Positions 35,361-43,333 of a stretch of 64,000 bases of DNA are shown here, one piece after another; the first letter of the stretch is position 1; each line of letters begins with the position of its first letter. The notes under the pieces were generated by a model. The model was not told the origin of the DNA, ran no database searches, and saw only the letters and a list, made by a program, of their open reading frames with translations. The stretch covers positions 1 to 64,000 of the forward strand of contig NZ_JAJCYB010000088.1 in assembly GCF_029263155.1 (NCBI RefSeq), given 5' to 3'. Origin of the DNA: Pseudonocardia sp. GTDB lineage: Bacteria > Actinomycetota > Actinomycetes > Mycobacteriales > Pseudonocardiaceae. Position numbers and translations under genes: made by a program.

Positions 35361-35686
35361 CGGCCCACGCCTGGGGCTCGGGTCCGGGGCGCGCCAGAAT
35401 GCTTTTCACCGCCTCCGGGTCCGGGCGCGTCCGACGAAGGGTGCTGCACCGGCGCACCGGTGTCCGGGCCGGCGCCGACCTGGTACGGCCGTGCCCCGGG
35501 CGTCGGCCGCCCACGAGCCGGCCGGGCCGGCGACCTGCCGCCGCACCGAGCCTCTGAGCTGGCGTTACGCCGTGTCGTGGGCAGGTGTCACGGGGGAGCC
35601 GAGGGATGGGCGGTGGCGGGCCCGGCGACGGGCCGGGTGCGGATCCGCCGCCCACGGCCGCTCGCGGATACACACCGCGGAGTGCG

Positions 35687-35714
35687 TTGACAGTCACAGT
35701 AGAAACGTTAATAT
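35687..35714 (+). promoter_or_regulatory. Strong sigma-70 promoter with LacI-type operator 5
   Basis: TTGACA (35687-35692), a 16-base spacer and TAATAT (35709-35714) are the best housekeeping-type promoter in the window. The operator TAGAAACGTTAATA (35700-35713) lies within the spacer and -10 box, so repressor would exclude polymerase. It reads towards nadV. Confidence 0.8.
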
Positions 35715-35846
35715 CGTGTTGCTCAGTCAGCTGACATCTAGTGATCACGCGCCTGACAGGTCATCGTGTGACAGGCGATGGACGACGAGGTCGGCGCGAG
35801 TAGGTCCACCGGCCTCCGGCGGATCCCGAATGCGGCAATCCCCTGG

Positions 35847-35860
35847 TAGAAACGACTCTC
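35847..35860 (+). promoter_or_regulatory. LacI-type operator 6 (nadV leader)
   Basis: TAGAAACGACTCTC matches 12 of 14 consensus positions and sits 20 bases before the nadV ATG. It is 147 bases downstream of operator 5, a spacing of about 14 helical turns that would allow looping. Confidence 0.65.
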
Positions 35861-35879
35861 AGACCGAGGTGGCAACCAG

Positions 35880-37355
35880 ATGCGGCGGTACCTGGACAAC
35901 CTGATCATCAACACCGACAACTACAAGCACTGCCACTACCCGCTCTACCCCCCGGGCACGGAGTACGTGTCCAGCTACATCGAGTCCCGCGGCGGGCCGT
36001 GGCCGGTGACGCAGTTCGTCGGCCTGCAGGCCTTCATCCGCGAGTACCTCATGCGCCCGATCACCCTCGAGGACATCGACGAGGCCGAGTTCGTCGTCCG
36101 CGAGCAGGGCATGCACTTCAACCGCGACAACTGGCTCGGCATCCTCAACGACTACGACGGCTTCCTGCCCGTCGAGATCGAGGCCGTGCCCGAGGGCACC
36201 GTGCTGCCCTCGCGCAACGTCCTCGTCCAGGTCATCAACACCGATCCGAAGTACTTCTGGGCCACCAGCTTCTTCGAGACGGCCCTGCTGCGGGCGGTCT
36301 GGTACCCGACGACGATCGCCACGGTGAGCTGGCTGTCCAAGCAGGTCATCAAGGAGGCGCTCGCCCGGACCTCGGACAACGAGTTCCTCGTCCGCAACAT
36401 CCTCCACGACTACGGCGCCCGCGGCGTCAGCTCCCAGCAGTCCGCGGCGCTCGGCGGGCTCGCGCACCTGGTCAACTTCGACCAGAGCGACACCGTCCCG
36501 GGCATCCTGGCCGCCAAGTACTTCTACAACGCCGGGAAGGTCTCCAACTCCGGCCCGAACTCCGAGCACGCCGGGTTCTGCGCCTGGGGCCGGGAGAACG
36601 AGACCGACGCCCTGCGCAACATGCTCGACATCTACGCGAAGGAGGGCTGCGCCCTCCTGCTGACCGACACCTACGACCACGAGAACTGCGTCAAGAACAT
36701 CATCGGCGGGGAGCTGCGCGAGCAGATCCGCACCTTCCCGGGCCTGGTCGGTGTCCGGCCCGACTCCGGTGACATCGTGCAGGTCACCGCCGACACCACC
36801 GAGTGGCTGATGGACGCCTTCGGGTTCGAGACCAACAGCAAGGGCTTCAAGATCCTCCCGCCCTTCGTCCGGGTCGTGCAGGGCGACGGCGTCACCTTCC
36901 ACAGCCTGCCCAAGGTCTTCATGGAGCTGGAGCGCCGTGGCCTGGCCGCCGACAACGCGGTGTTCGGCATGGGCGGCGGGCTCCTGCAGCACTGGAACCG
37001 CGACACCATGAACTTCGGGCAGAAGGGCAGCGCGGCCTGCGTGAACGGGGAGTGGCGCTCGATCGCGAAGACCCCGACCGGCGACAGCATGAAGGTCTCC
37101 AAGGGTGGGCGGCTCGCGCTGAAGAGGGAGAACGGCACCTACGTGACCGTGCCGCGCGACTCGATCCCGCCGGAGCAGAACGAGCTGGTCCCGGTGTTCC
37201 GCAACGGCAAGCTGCTCAAGAAGTGGGACTTCACCGAGCTGATCGCGGCCGGCGAGCAGGAGGTCCCGGAGTGGTACTACCTCGACCACGTGGGCCAGAT
37301 GCGGGTGTCGGACAACGGGCAGGTCGCGGCGCCGCAGGTCGCCACGCCGGCCTGA
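35880..37355 (+). CDS. nadV: Nicotinamide phosphoribosyltransferase (NAMPT-like)
   Basis: A 491-residue homologue of NAMPT/NadV, which joins nicotinamide and PRPP to give NMN. Segments shared with the human enzyme as I recall it are HDYGARGVSSQQSA, LVNFDQSDTV with the amide-recognising Asp, SEHAG with the phosphorylated His, GVRPDSGD (PRPP site) and FGMGGGLLQHWNRDTMNF. The ring-stacking Phe appears as Tyr. ATG 35880 has GAGGTGG 7 bases upstream. It is expressed from the strongest operator-controlled promoter and followed by a HAD phosphatase and PRPP synthetase. In this catabolic setting another pyridine-like base is possible as substrate. Confidence 0.92.
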   Translation: MRRYLDNLIINTDNYKHCHYPLYPPGTEYVSSYIESRGGPWPVTQFVGLQAFIREYLMRPITLEDIDEAEFVVREQGMHFNRDNWLGILNDYDGFLPVEIEAVPEGTVLPSRNVLVQVINTDPKYFWATSFFETALLRAVWYPTTIATVSWLSKQVIKEALARTSDNEFLVRNILHDYGARGVSSQQSAALGGLAHLVNFDQSDTVPGILAAKYFYNAGKVSNSGPNSEHAGFCAWGRENETDALRNMLDIYAKEGCALLLTDTYDHENCVKNIIGGELREQIRTFPGLVGVRPDSGDIVQVTADTTEWLMDAFGFETNSKGFKILPPFVRVVQGDGVTFHSLPKVFMELERRGLAADNAVFGMGGGLLQHWNRDTMNFGQKGSAACVNGEWRSIAKTPTGDSMKVSKGGRLALKRENGTYVTVPRDSIPPEQNELVPVFRNGKLLKKWDFTELIAAGEQEVPEWYYLDHVGQMRVSDNGQVAAPQVATPA

Positions 37356-37366
37356 GGCGTGCCACG

Positions 37367-37398
37367 GCCGCCCGCCGCACCCTGGTGCGGCGGGCGGC
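37367..37398 (+). terminator. Intra-operon hairpin after nadV
   Basis: A perfect 14-base-pair stem (GCCGCCCGCCGCAC at 37367-37380, GTGCGGCGGGCGGC at 37385-37398) with a CCTG loop follows the nadV stop by 11 bases. It may be a partial terminator that lowers expression of the HAD and prs genes, or a stabilising 3' end for a nadV message. Confidence 0.6.
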
Positions 37399-37437
37399 GT
37401 CGGACCGGGACCATTCGACGAGGAGCCGTTCTCGATC

Positions 37438-38091
37438 ATGACCAAGCTGCACATCTTCGACATGGACGGCACGTTGTTGCGCGGTGCCGCGTCCGTCGAG
37501 CTCTCCCGGCACCTCGGGCGCTTCGAGGAGGCCAACGCGGTCGAGGAGGCGTGGCTGCGCGGGGAGGTCGGGGAGGTCCGGTTCTGGGAGCTCGTGCTGC
37601 CCCTGTGGGACGGGGTCTCCGAGGACGAGATCGACCGCGCCTTCGAGGCCTGCCCGTGGATCGACGGGGTGGCCGAGGTGTTCGCCGACATCGACGCCCG
37701 CGGCGAGCACAGCGCGGTGATCTCGCAGTCACCGCTGTTCTTCGTCCGCAGGCTGCGGCGTTGGGGCGCCGGTGCGGTGTTCGGCGCCGGGGTGGAGCCG
37801 GGCGGCCGGGCCGGCGAGGACCTGCTGCTCACCGTGGACGACAAGGTGTCGATCACCGAGCAGCTGGTGGCCGAGCGGGGCCTGACGCACGACGACTGCG
37901 TCGCCTACGGCGACTCGACCTCCGACGTCGGGCTGTTCGGGCGCCTGCGGCGGACCGTGGCGGTGAACGGCACGCCCCTGCTGCGGGGGCTGGCCGCGGC
38001 CGTGTACGACGGCCCTGACCTGCGCGAGGCGTACGCGATCGGGCGCGACCTGCTCGCCGGCTCCGTGCTGTCGTCGCCGGAGCGGTCGTGA
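37438..38091 (+). CDS. HAD-IB family phosphatase (SerB-like)
   Basis: A 217-residue HAD hydrolase. Motif I is FDMDGTLL at the N-terminus with nucleophile Asp, motif II is VISQS near residue 100, Lys motif DDKVSI near 140 and motif IV YGDSTSDVGL near 160. The plan is that of phosphoserine-phosphatase-like subfamily IB. Being between nadV and prs, it may dephosphorylate a nucleotide or sugar phosphate made by its neighbours; phosphoserine is a less likely substrate. The stop overlaps the prs GTG. Confidence 0.88.
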   Translation: MTKLHIFDMDGTLLRGAASVELSRHLGRFEEANAVEEAWLRGEVGEVRFWELVLPLWDGVSEDEIDRAFEACPWIDGVAEVFADIDARGEHSAVISQSPLFFVRRLRRWGAGAVFGAGVEPGGRAGEDLLLTVDDKVSITEQLVAERGLTHDDCVAYGDSTSDVGLFGRLRRTVAVNGTPLLRGLAAAVYDGPDLREAYAIGRDLLAGSVLSSPERS

Positions 38092-39128
38092 CGGCGACGA
38101 TCCCGGGGAACGCCCCGGACGCGACGAGCCTGCCGCTGCACTACGACAAGCGGCTGATGCTGTTCAGCGGGCGCGCCAACCCCGCGCTGGCCCGGTCGAT
38201 CGGGGACCGGCTCGGCGTCGGGCTGGGACCGGTGACGCTGCGGACGTTCTCCAACGACGAGGTCTACTGCCGGTTCGAGGAGTCCATCCGTGGCGCCGAC
38301 GTGTTCATCGTGCAGCCGACCTGCGCGAACCCCGCGGGGGGCGTCAACGCCAACGACGCGCTGGTCGAGCTGCTCGTGATGATCGACGCAGCGGTCGGGG
38401 CGAGCGCACACCGGGTGATCGCGGTGACGCCCTGGTACGGGTACTCGCGGCAGGACAAGAAGAGCGCACCCCGGGAGCCGATCTCGGCCCGGCTCGTGGC
38501 GCGGATGCTCGAGTCCGCAGGTGTCGACCGGGTGCTCACGATGGACCTGCACGCGGGCCAGCTGCAGGGCTTCTTCCAGGTGCCGGTCGACCACATGACG
38601 GCGCTGATGATGCTCTCCGGGTACTTCCGGGAGCTCCGCCGCGACCGCGACGATCTCGAGGACCTCGTCGTCGTGGCGCCGGACGCGGGCCGGGTCAAGC
38701 TGAACAAGCAGTTCGCCGACCGGCTCGGCGCCGACCTCGCGATCCTCGACAAGGAGCGCCCGCAGCAGCAGGTCGCCTCGGTCGGCCACGTGATCGGCGA
38801 CGTGAGCGGCAAGACGGCCATCATCGTCGACGACATCATCGACACCGCCGGGACGCTGTGCGCCGCGGCCGACGCCGTCGTGCGGGCCGGGGCGGCCCGG
38901 ATCTACGCCGCGGCCACGCACGGGGTGTTCAGCGGATCGGCCTACGCGAACCTCGCCGCGTCGCCCTTCGAGCAGGTCGTCGTGACCGACACCATCCCGC
39001 TGCGCCCGGGTGCGCCCGCGGCGGTCCGGGTCCTGTCGTGCGCGGACCTGCTCACCGACTCCATCCGCCGCATCTTCACCGACGACTCGGTGAGCGCCGT
39101 GTTCGGCGGCAAGAACCACACCTTCTGA
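38088..39128 (+). CDS. prs: Ribose-phosphate pyrophosphokinase (PRPP synthetase)
   Basis: A 346-residue PRPP synthetase making PRPP from ribose 5-phosphate and ATP, the co-substrate of NadV. The flexible loop is RQDKKSAPREPISARL near residue 120, MDLHAGQLQGFFQVPVDH near 160, and the PRPP loop VDDIIDTAGT near 250. The segment that is usually SPDVGGVVRAR reads APDAGRVKLNKQ, so it is a divergent, probably pathway-dedicated copy next to a housekeeping one elsewhere. GTG 38088 overlaps the HAD gene stop. Relation to the ADP-ribose pyrophosphate synthetases of phages cannot be excluded. Confidence 0.9.
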   Translation: MTATIPGNAPDATSLPLHYDKRLMLFSGRANPALARSIGDRLGVGLGPVTLRTFSNDEVYCRFEESIRGADVFIVQPTCANPAGGVNANDALVELLVMIDAAVGASAHRVIAVTPWYGYSRQDKKSAPREPISARLVARMLESAGVDRVLTMDLHAGQLQGFFQVPVDHMTALMMLSGYFRELRRDRDDLEDLVVVAPDAGRVKLNKQFADRLGADLAILDKERPQQQVASVGHVIGDVSGKTAIIVDDIIDTAGTLCAAADAVVRAGAARIYAAATHGVFSGSAYANLAASPFEQVVVTDTIPLRPGAPAAVRVLSCADLLTDSIRRIFTDDSVSAVFGGKNHTF

Positions 39129-39152
39129 CCGCAGAGCGAGGAGAGGACCGAC

Positions 39153-39272
39153 GTGGTCGTCAGGATCGGGTACAAGGCCTCGGCCGAGCAGTTCGGGCCG
39201 AGTGAGCTGCTGGAGTTCTCGGTGGAGCGCGCGGCCGCGGCACCCCTCGCCTCCACCGGGAGCCCGGCATGA
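39153..39272 (+). pseudogene. N-terminal remnant of an F420-dependent LLM oxidoreductase
   Basis: A 39-codon reading frame from GTG 39153, with GAGGAGAGG upstream, encodes VRIGYKASAEQFGPSELLEF. This is nearly the N-terminus of F420-dependent glucose-6-phosphate dehydrogenase-type LLM proteins (GYKASAEQF). After about 24 residues it turns into unrelated AAAAPLASTGSPA and stops, with its TGA overlapping the ATG of the next gene. The rest of an approximately 330-residue gene is missing, so this is a deletion scar that still keeps a ribosome binding site and may act only in translational coupling. Confidence 0.75.
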
Positions 39273-40438
39273 CCCGCCAGCCGTTGGAGCTGTTCGCCGT
39301 CGACGGCCTGCTGCAGGAGGAGGAGGCCGACATCGCGCGCACGGTGCGCCGCTTCGTCGACGACCGGTTGCGACCCGAGATCGCCGGCTGGTTCGAGGCG
39401 GGGACGCTGCCCGCACGCGAGCTGGCGAAGGAGTTCGGCGCCCTCGGCGTGCTGGGCATGCACCTGGAGGGCTACGGCTGCGCCGGGACCAACGCCGTCA
39501 GCTACGGCCTCGCGTGCGCCGAGCTGGAGGCCGCCGACAGCGGGCTGCGCAGCTTCGTGTCGGTGCAGGGCTCGCTGTCGATGTACTCCGTGCACCGCTG
39601 GGGATCGGAGGAGCAGAAGCAGCAGTGGCTGCCGCGGCTGGCGGCGGGCGAGGCGATCGGGTGCTTCGGCCTGACCGAGCCGGACTTCGGTTCCGACCCC
39701 GCCGGCATGCGCACGACGGCGCGCCGCGACGGCTCGGACTGGGTCCTCGACGGCACCAAGATGTGGATCACCAACGGGAGCATCGCCGACGTCGCCACCG
39801 TGTGGGCGCGCACCGAGGAGGGGATCCGCGGGTTCCTGGTACCGGCCGGGACCCCCGGCTTCTCGGCCCGCTCGATCCCGCACAAGCTCTCGCTGCGGGC
39901 GTCGGTCACCGCCGAGCTCGTCCTCGACGGCGTGCGGCTGCCCGACACGGCCCGGCTGCCGCTGGCGACCGGCCTGGGTGCGCCGCTGTCGTGCCTCAAC
40001 GAGGCCCGGTTCGGCATCGTGTTCGGGGCGCTGGGCGCGGCGCGCGACTGCCTGGCGGCCACGCTCGACCACGCCGTGACGCGCGTGCAGTTCGACCGCC
40101 CGATCGCCGGGTTCCAGCTCACCCAGCAGAAGCTCGCGGACATGACCCTCGAGCTCGGCAAGGGGTGGCTGCTGGCGCTGCACCTGGGGCGGCTCAAGGA
40201 CGCCGGGACGATCCGGCCGGAGCAGGTGAGCCTGGGCAAGCTCAACAGCGTGCGGGAGGCGATCGCCATCGCGCGCGAGTGCCGCACCATCCTGGGCGGC
40301 AGCGGGATCACCCTGGAGTACCCGGTGCTGCGGCACGCGAACAACCTGGAGTCGGTGCTGACCTACGAGGGCACCAGCGAGATGCACGCGCTGGTCATCG
40401 GCCAGGCCCTGACCGGCCTCGCGGCCTTCCGGGGATGA
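39269..40438 (+). CDS. Glutaryl-CoA-dehydrogenase-like acyl-CoA dehydrogenase
   Basis: A 389-residue FAD acyl-CoA dehydrogenase closest in pattern to glutaryl-CoA dehydrogenase: SVQGSLSMYSVHRWGSEEQKQ, CFGLTEPDFGSDPAGM (FAD/substrate site), KMWITNGSIADV, and the catalytic Glu in TYEGTSEMHALVIGQALTG near residue 367. GCDH oxidises and decarboxylates glutaryl-CoA to crotonyl-CoA. With the family III CoA transferase and two aldehyde dehydrogenases it could finish a C5 semialdehyde to glutarate route. Substrate assignment is inferred. Confidence 0.88.
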   Translation: MTRQPLELFAVDGLLQEEEADIARTVRRFVDDRLRPEIAGWFEAGTLPARELAKEFGALGVLGMHLEGYGCAGTNAVSYGLACAELEAADSGLRSFVSVQGSLSMYSVHRWGSEEQKQQWLPRLAAGEAIGCFGLTEPDFGSDPAGMRTTARRDGSDWVLDGTKMWITNGSIADVATVWARTEEGIRGFLVPAGTPGFSARSIPHKLSLRASVTAELVLDGVRLPDTARLPLATGLGAPLSCLNEARFGIVFGALGAARDCLAATLDHAVTRVQFDRPIAGFQLTQQKLADMTLELGKGWLLALHLGRLKDAGTIRPEQVSLGKLNSVREAIAIARECRTILGGSGITLEYPVLRHANNLESVLTYEGTSEMHALVIGQALTGLAAFRG

Positions 40439-41916
40439 GGGCGGTGGAGACGAGCCCGGGGGAGACAGGCCCCGTGCGGCTGCAGCACCTCGTCGACGGG
40501 CGCTGGCGTGACGGCGCGGGCGCCGCCTACACCGACGTCAACCCGGCCCGGCCGAGCCGCTCGGTCGCCGCGGGGACCGAGGCGAGCGCGGAGGACGCCG
40601 TCGCGGCCGTGGCGGCGGCCCGGCGCGCCGCGCCCGGCTGGTCGGGCACCCCGTACCACGAGCGCGCGGCCGTGCTCGTGCGCGCGGCCGCCCTCGTCGA
40701 GGCCGCCGCCGAGCGGTGGGGTGCCGAGCTGGCGGCCGAGGAGGGCAAGACCCGCCCGGAGGGCGTCGGCGAGGTGCGCCGGGCGGCAGAGATCCTGCGC
40801 TACTGCGCCGGGGAGGCCGACCGCGAGGCCGGCGAGGTCTACGCGTCCCCGCGCCGGGGTGAGCGCATCCTGGTCACCCGCCGCCCGGTCGGTGTCGTAC
40901 TGGTCGTCACGCCGTTCAACTTCCCGATCGCCATCCCGGCCTGGAAGATCGCGCCCGCGTTGGTGCACGGCAACACCGTCGTGTGGAAGCCGGCGAGCAC
41001 GGTCCCCCTGCTGGCGGTGCGACTGGCCTCCGCGCTGCACGACGCAGGCCTGCCCCCCGGCGTGCTCAACCTGGTCGTCGCGGGCGGGCGGACCGGCGGC
41101 GCGCTGGTCCACCACCCCGGTGTCGACGCCGTCACGTTCACCGGGTCCACGGCGGTCGGGCGGGCGATCGCGGCGTCCTGCGCGGCCCGCGGGGTCCCGG
41201 TGCAGGCGGAGATGGGCGGCAAGAACGCCGCGGTGGTGCTCGCCGACGCCGACCTCGACCTCGCCGCCGAGCAGGTGCTGCTCGGCGCCTTCCGGTCGAC
41301 CGGCCAGAAGTGCACCGCGACCTCCCGCCTGGTCGTCGAGCGGGCCGTCGCCGACGAGTTCGTCGCCGAGATCGCGCGGCGGGCCGACGCGCTCGTCGTC
41401 GGTGACCCGCTGGTCGACGGTGTGCAGATGGGCCCGCTGGTCAGCGCCGCCGCGGCGGAGGCGGTCGGCGCGGGCGTCACCGCCGCCGTGCGGCAGGGTG
41501 CACGGCCCCGTACCACCCGCGAGCACCTGCCCGGCGGCGATCTGGCCGAGGGCTTCTTCGCGCCGCCGGCCGTCCTGGAGCTCGACTCGACCGATCCCGT
41601 CATCTGGCGCGAGGAGCTCTTCGGCCCGGTGCTCGCCGTCGTGCGCGCCGCCGACCCCGCCACGGCGTTCGCGCTCGCGGCGGACAGCGCCTACGGGCTG
41701 GCGGCCGCGGTGTTCACGACCGACCTGGGGGCGGCGCTCGACGCCGTCGACACGCTGGACGTCGGTGTCCTGCACGTCAACTCCGAGACCGCGGGCGCGG
41801 ACCCGCACGTGCCCTTCGGCGGCGCGAAGCACAGCGGCTACGGCCCGAAGGAGCAGGGCCGGGCCTCCCGGGAGTTCTTCACCCACACCACCACCGTCTA
41901 CCTGAGAGGCAGGTGA
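40435..41916 (+). CDS. Aldehyde dehydrogenase (semialdehyde type)
   Basis: A 493-residue aldehyde dehydrogenase with PFNFPIAIPAWKIAPALVHGNTVVWKPAS near 155, FTGSTAVGRAI, the catalytic Glu in AEMGGKNAAVVLADAD, the catalytic Cys in RSTGQKCTATSR near 295, and EELFGPVLAVV. The AEMGGKN motif recalls alpha-ketoglutaric-semialdehyde-type enzymes. It is clearly distinct from the aldehyde dehydrogenase at 30.0 kb, so the pathway may have two aldehyde steps. The ATG overlaps the acyl-CoA dehydrogenase stop (ATGA at 40435-40438). Confidence 0.93.
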   Translation: MRAVETSPGETGPVRLQHLVDGRWRDGAGAAYTDVNPARPSRSVAAGTEASAEDAVAAVAAARRAAPGWSGTPYHERAAVLVRAAALVEAAAERWGAELAAEEGKTRPEGVGEVRRAAEILRYCAGEADREAGEVYASPRRGERILVTRRPVGVVLVVTPFNFPIAIPAWKIAPALVHGNTVVWKPASTVPLLAVRLASALHDAGLPPGVLNLVVAGGRTGGALVHHPGVDAVTFTGSTAVGRAIAASCAARGVPVQAEMGGKNAAVVLADADLDLAAEQVLLGAFRSTGQKCTATSRLVVERAVADEFVAEIARRADALVVGDPLVDGVQMGPLVSAAAAEAVGAGVTAAVRQGARPRTTREHLPGGDLAEGFFAPPAVLELDSTDPVIWREELFGPVLAVVRAADPATAFALAADSAYGLAAAVFTTDLGAALDAVDTLDVGVLHVNSETAGADPHVPFGGAKHSGYGPKEQGRASREFFTHTTTVYLRGR

Positions 41917-41922
41917 CCGGGC

Positions 41923-42546
41923 GTGGAGACGGCACTGCGGAGCGTGTGCGTGTTCTGCGGTTCCAACCCGGGCCGCACGCCGGTCTACCTCGACACGGTC
42001 GGCGAGCTGGCGGACCTGCTCGCCACGCGCGGCGTCCGGGTCGTCTACGGGGGTGCCGCCGTCGGCACGATGGGGGCGCTGGCCGACCGGGTGCTCGCGG
42101 CGGGCGGCGAGGTCGTCGGGGTCATCCCCGAGCAGCAGGTGGGCGCCGAGATCGCCCACCCGGGACTGACCGAGCTGCACGTCGTCGGCTCGATGCACGA
42201 GCGCAAGGCCCTGATGAACGAGCTCTCCGACGGCTTCATCGCCCTGCCCGGGGGTCTCGGGACCCTGGAGGAGTTCGCCGAGATCGTCACCTGGTCGCAG
42301 CTGGGGCTGCACCACAAGCCGACCGGCCTGCTCAACACCGCCGGCTACTACGACCTGCTGCTGGCGTTCCTCGACCACGCGGTCCGGGAGCGCTTCCTGC
42401 GCGACGACGACCGGGCGCTGGTCCTGGCCGCCGCGGGTGCGCCGGAGCTGATCGCCCGGATGGGCGCGTGGCGGGCCCGGGCGGACCAGCGGTGGACACC
42501 GGCGGTGGAGCCCGGCGGGAGCGATCGCGATGGTGACCGGGGGTAG
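41923..42546 (+). CDS. LOG family nucleotide 5'-monophosphate phosphoribohydrolase
   Basis: A 207-residue LOG (TIGR00730) protein. The signature PGGLGTLEE is near residue 110 and VVYGGAAVGTMGALAD near 45. LOG enzymes cleave the N-glycosidic bond of nucleoside 5'-monophosphates to give base and ribose 5-phosphate; plant and some bacterial members act on cytokinin nucleotides. Only 6 bases separate it from the aldehyde dehydrogenase gene. In this regulon it could release base and ribose 5-phosphate directly for the PRPP synthetase. Confidence 0.88.
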   Translation: METALRSVCVFCGSNPGRTPVYLDTVGELADLLATRGVRVVYGGAAVGTMGALADRVLAAGGEVVGVIPEQQVGAEIAHPGLTELHVVGSMHERKALMNELSDGFIALPGGLGTLEEFAEIVTWSQLGLHHKPTGLLNTAGYYDLLLAFLDHAVRERFLRDDDRALVLAAAGAPELIARMGAWRARADQRWTPAVEPGGSDRDGDRG

Positions 42547-42578
42547 CGGGCCGACCCTGCTGCAGGATCGCGCCCACA

Positions 42579-42605
42579 GGTGTCCCGACCGCCCCCCGCG
42601 GGTAT
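42579..42605 (+). promoter_or_regulatory. Candidate SigF/SigB-type promoter of the HAD gene at 42.6 kb
   Basis: GGTGTC (42579-42584), a 15-base spacer and GGGTAT (42600-42605) match the stress-sigma pattern. The expected start site, about 7 bases later, coincides with the GTG at 42614, so the message would be leaderless. This suggests the HAD gene is controlled apart from the LacI regulon before it. Confidence 0.45.
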
Positions 42606-42613
42606 CCGCCCGC

Positions 42614-43312
42614 GTGCCCGACACCTCCTCCCGTGCCGACCGGCTCCGCCCCGGCGTCCTGTTCGACGTCGACGGCACCCTGCTGGACACCAACTACCTG
42701 CACGTCCTCGCCTGGTCCCAGGCGTTCGTCGACACCGGGCACCCCGGGGTCGTGATGGCGGACATCCACCGGGCGATCGGGATGCCCGGCTCGGCACTGG
42801 TGCGGCACCTGCTGGGCATGGACGACGAGGCGACGGTGACAGCGCACGGCGAGCGCTACGAGCCGCTGCGCGAGCGGGTCGTCGCGTTCCCGCGGGTGGC
42901 GGAGCTCATCACCGCGTGCGCGGCCCGCGGCGCCACCGTGGTGCTGGCCACGAGCGGCGCGGCGTCCGATCTCGACTGGATGCGGCCCGCGATCGGCGCA
43001 GGCGACGCGGTGGCCGGGGCCACGACCTCGGCCGACGTGGAGGCCGGGAAGCCGGCCCCCGACCTGCTGGGCGTCGCCGTCGAGCAGCACGGCCTCGACC
43101 CGGCGCGGACCGTGGCCGTGGGCGACACCGTCTGGGACGTCGAGGCGGCGCGGGCGGCCGGGCTGCCCTGCATCGCGCTGGAGTGCGGCGGCATCGGTGC
43201 GGCGCAGCTGCGGGAGGCCGGGGCCCGGGACGTGCGCGCCGATCCGGCCGACCTGCTGGAGCGCCTCGACGACTCCCCGCTGGGGCGGGTGCTCGACCGG
43301 CCCGGACGGTGA
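42614..43312 (+). CDS. HAD family hydrolase (beta-phosphoglucomutase/PGP-like)
   Basis: A 232-residue HAD subfamily IA phosphatase. Motif I is VLFDVDGTLLDTN with the nucleophile Asp, motif II LATSGAAS, the Lys in EAGKPAPDLL, and motif IV VGDTVWDVEAA. A four-helix cap lies between. Start GTG 42614 fits the leaderless promoter immediately upstream; the frame is open further back but without a better start. It converges on the HD-domain gene with 21 bases between. Substrate unknown. Confidence 0.88.
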   Translation: MPDTSSRADRLRPGVLFDVDGTLLDTNYLHVLAWSQAFVDTGHPGVVMADIHRAIGMPGSALVRHLLGMDDEATVTAHGERYEPLRERVVAFPRVAELITACAARGATVVLATSGAASDLDWMRPAIGAGDAVAGATTSADVEAGKPAPDLLGVAVEQHGLDPARTVAVGDTVWDVEAARAAGLPCIALECGGIGAAQLREAGARDVRADPADLLERLDDSPLGRVLDRPGR

Positions 43313-43333
43313 CGGCAGGCCCGCCGTCGGCCG

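Larger units (their letters stand above)
35361..35879 (+). other. Intergenic region holding promoter and operators of the nadV operon
   Basis: These 519 bases between ribokinase and nadV contain no gene I can support. The first 320 are G+C-rich and featureless apart from short direct repeats (CGGGTCCGGG near 35379 and 35416). From 35687 on there are a strong promoter, two operators (listed separately) and the perfect palindrome GTCAGCTGAC at 35726-35735, near the expected start site. The leader is about 160 bases. Confidence 0.6.

Noticed and set aside
35880-39128. Phage-type NAD reconstitution operon
   Set aside because: nadV and a prs homologue are present, but there are no phage genes and no NMN adenylyltransferase, and the operators tie the unit to a catabolic regulon.
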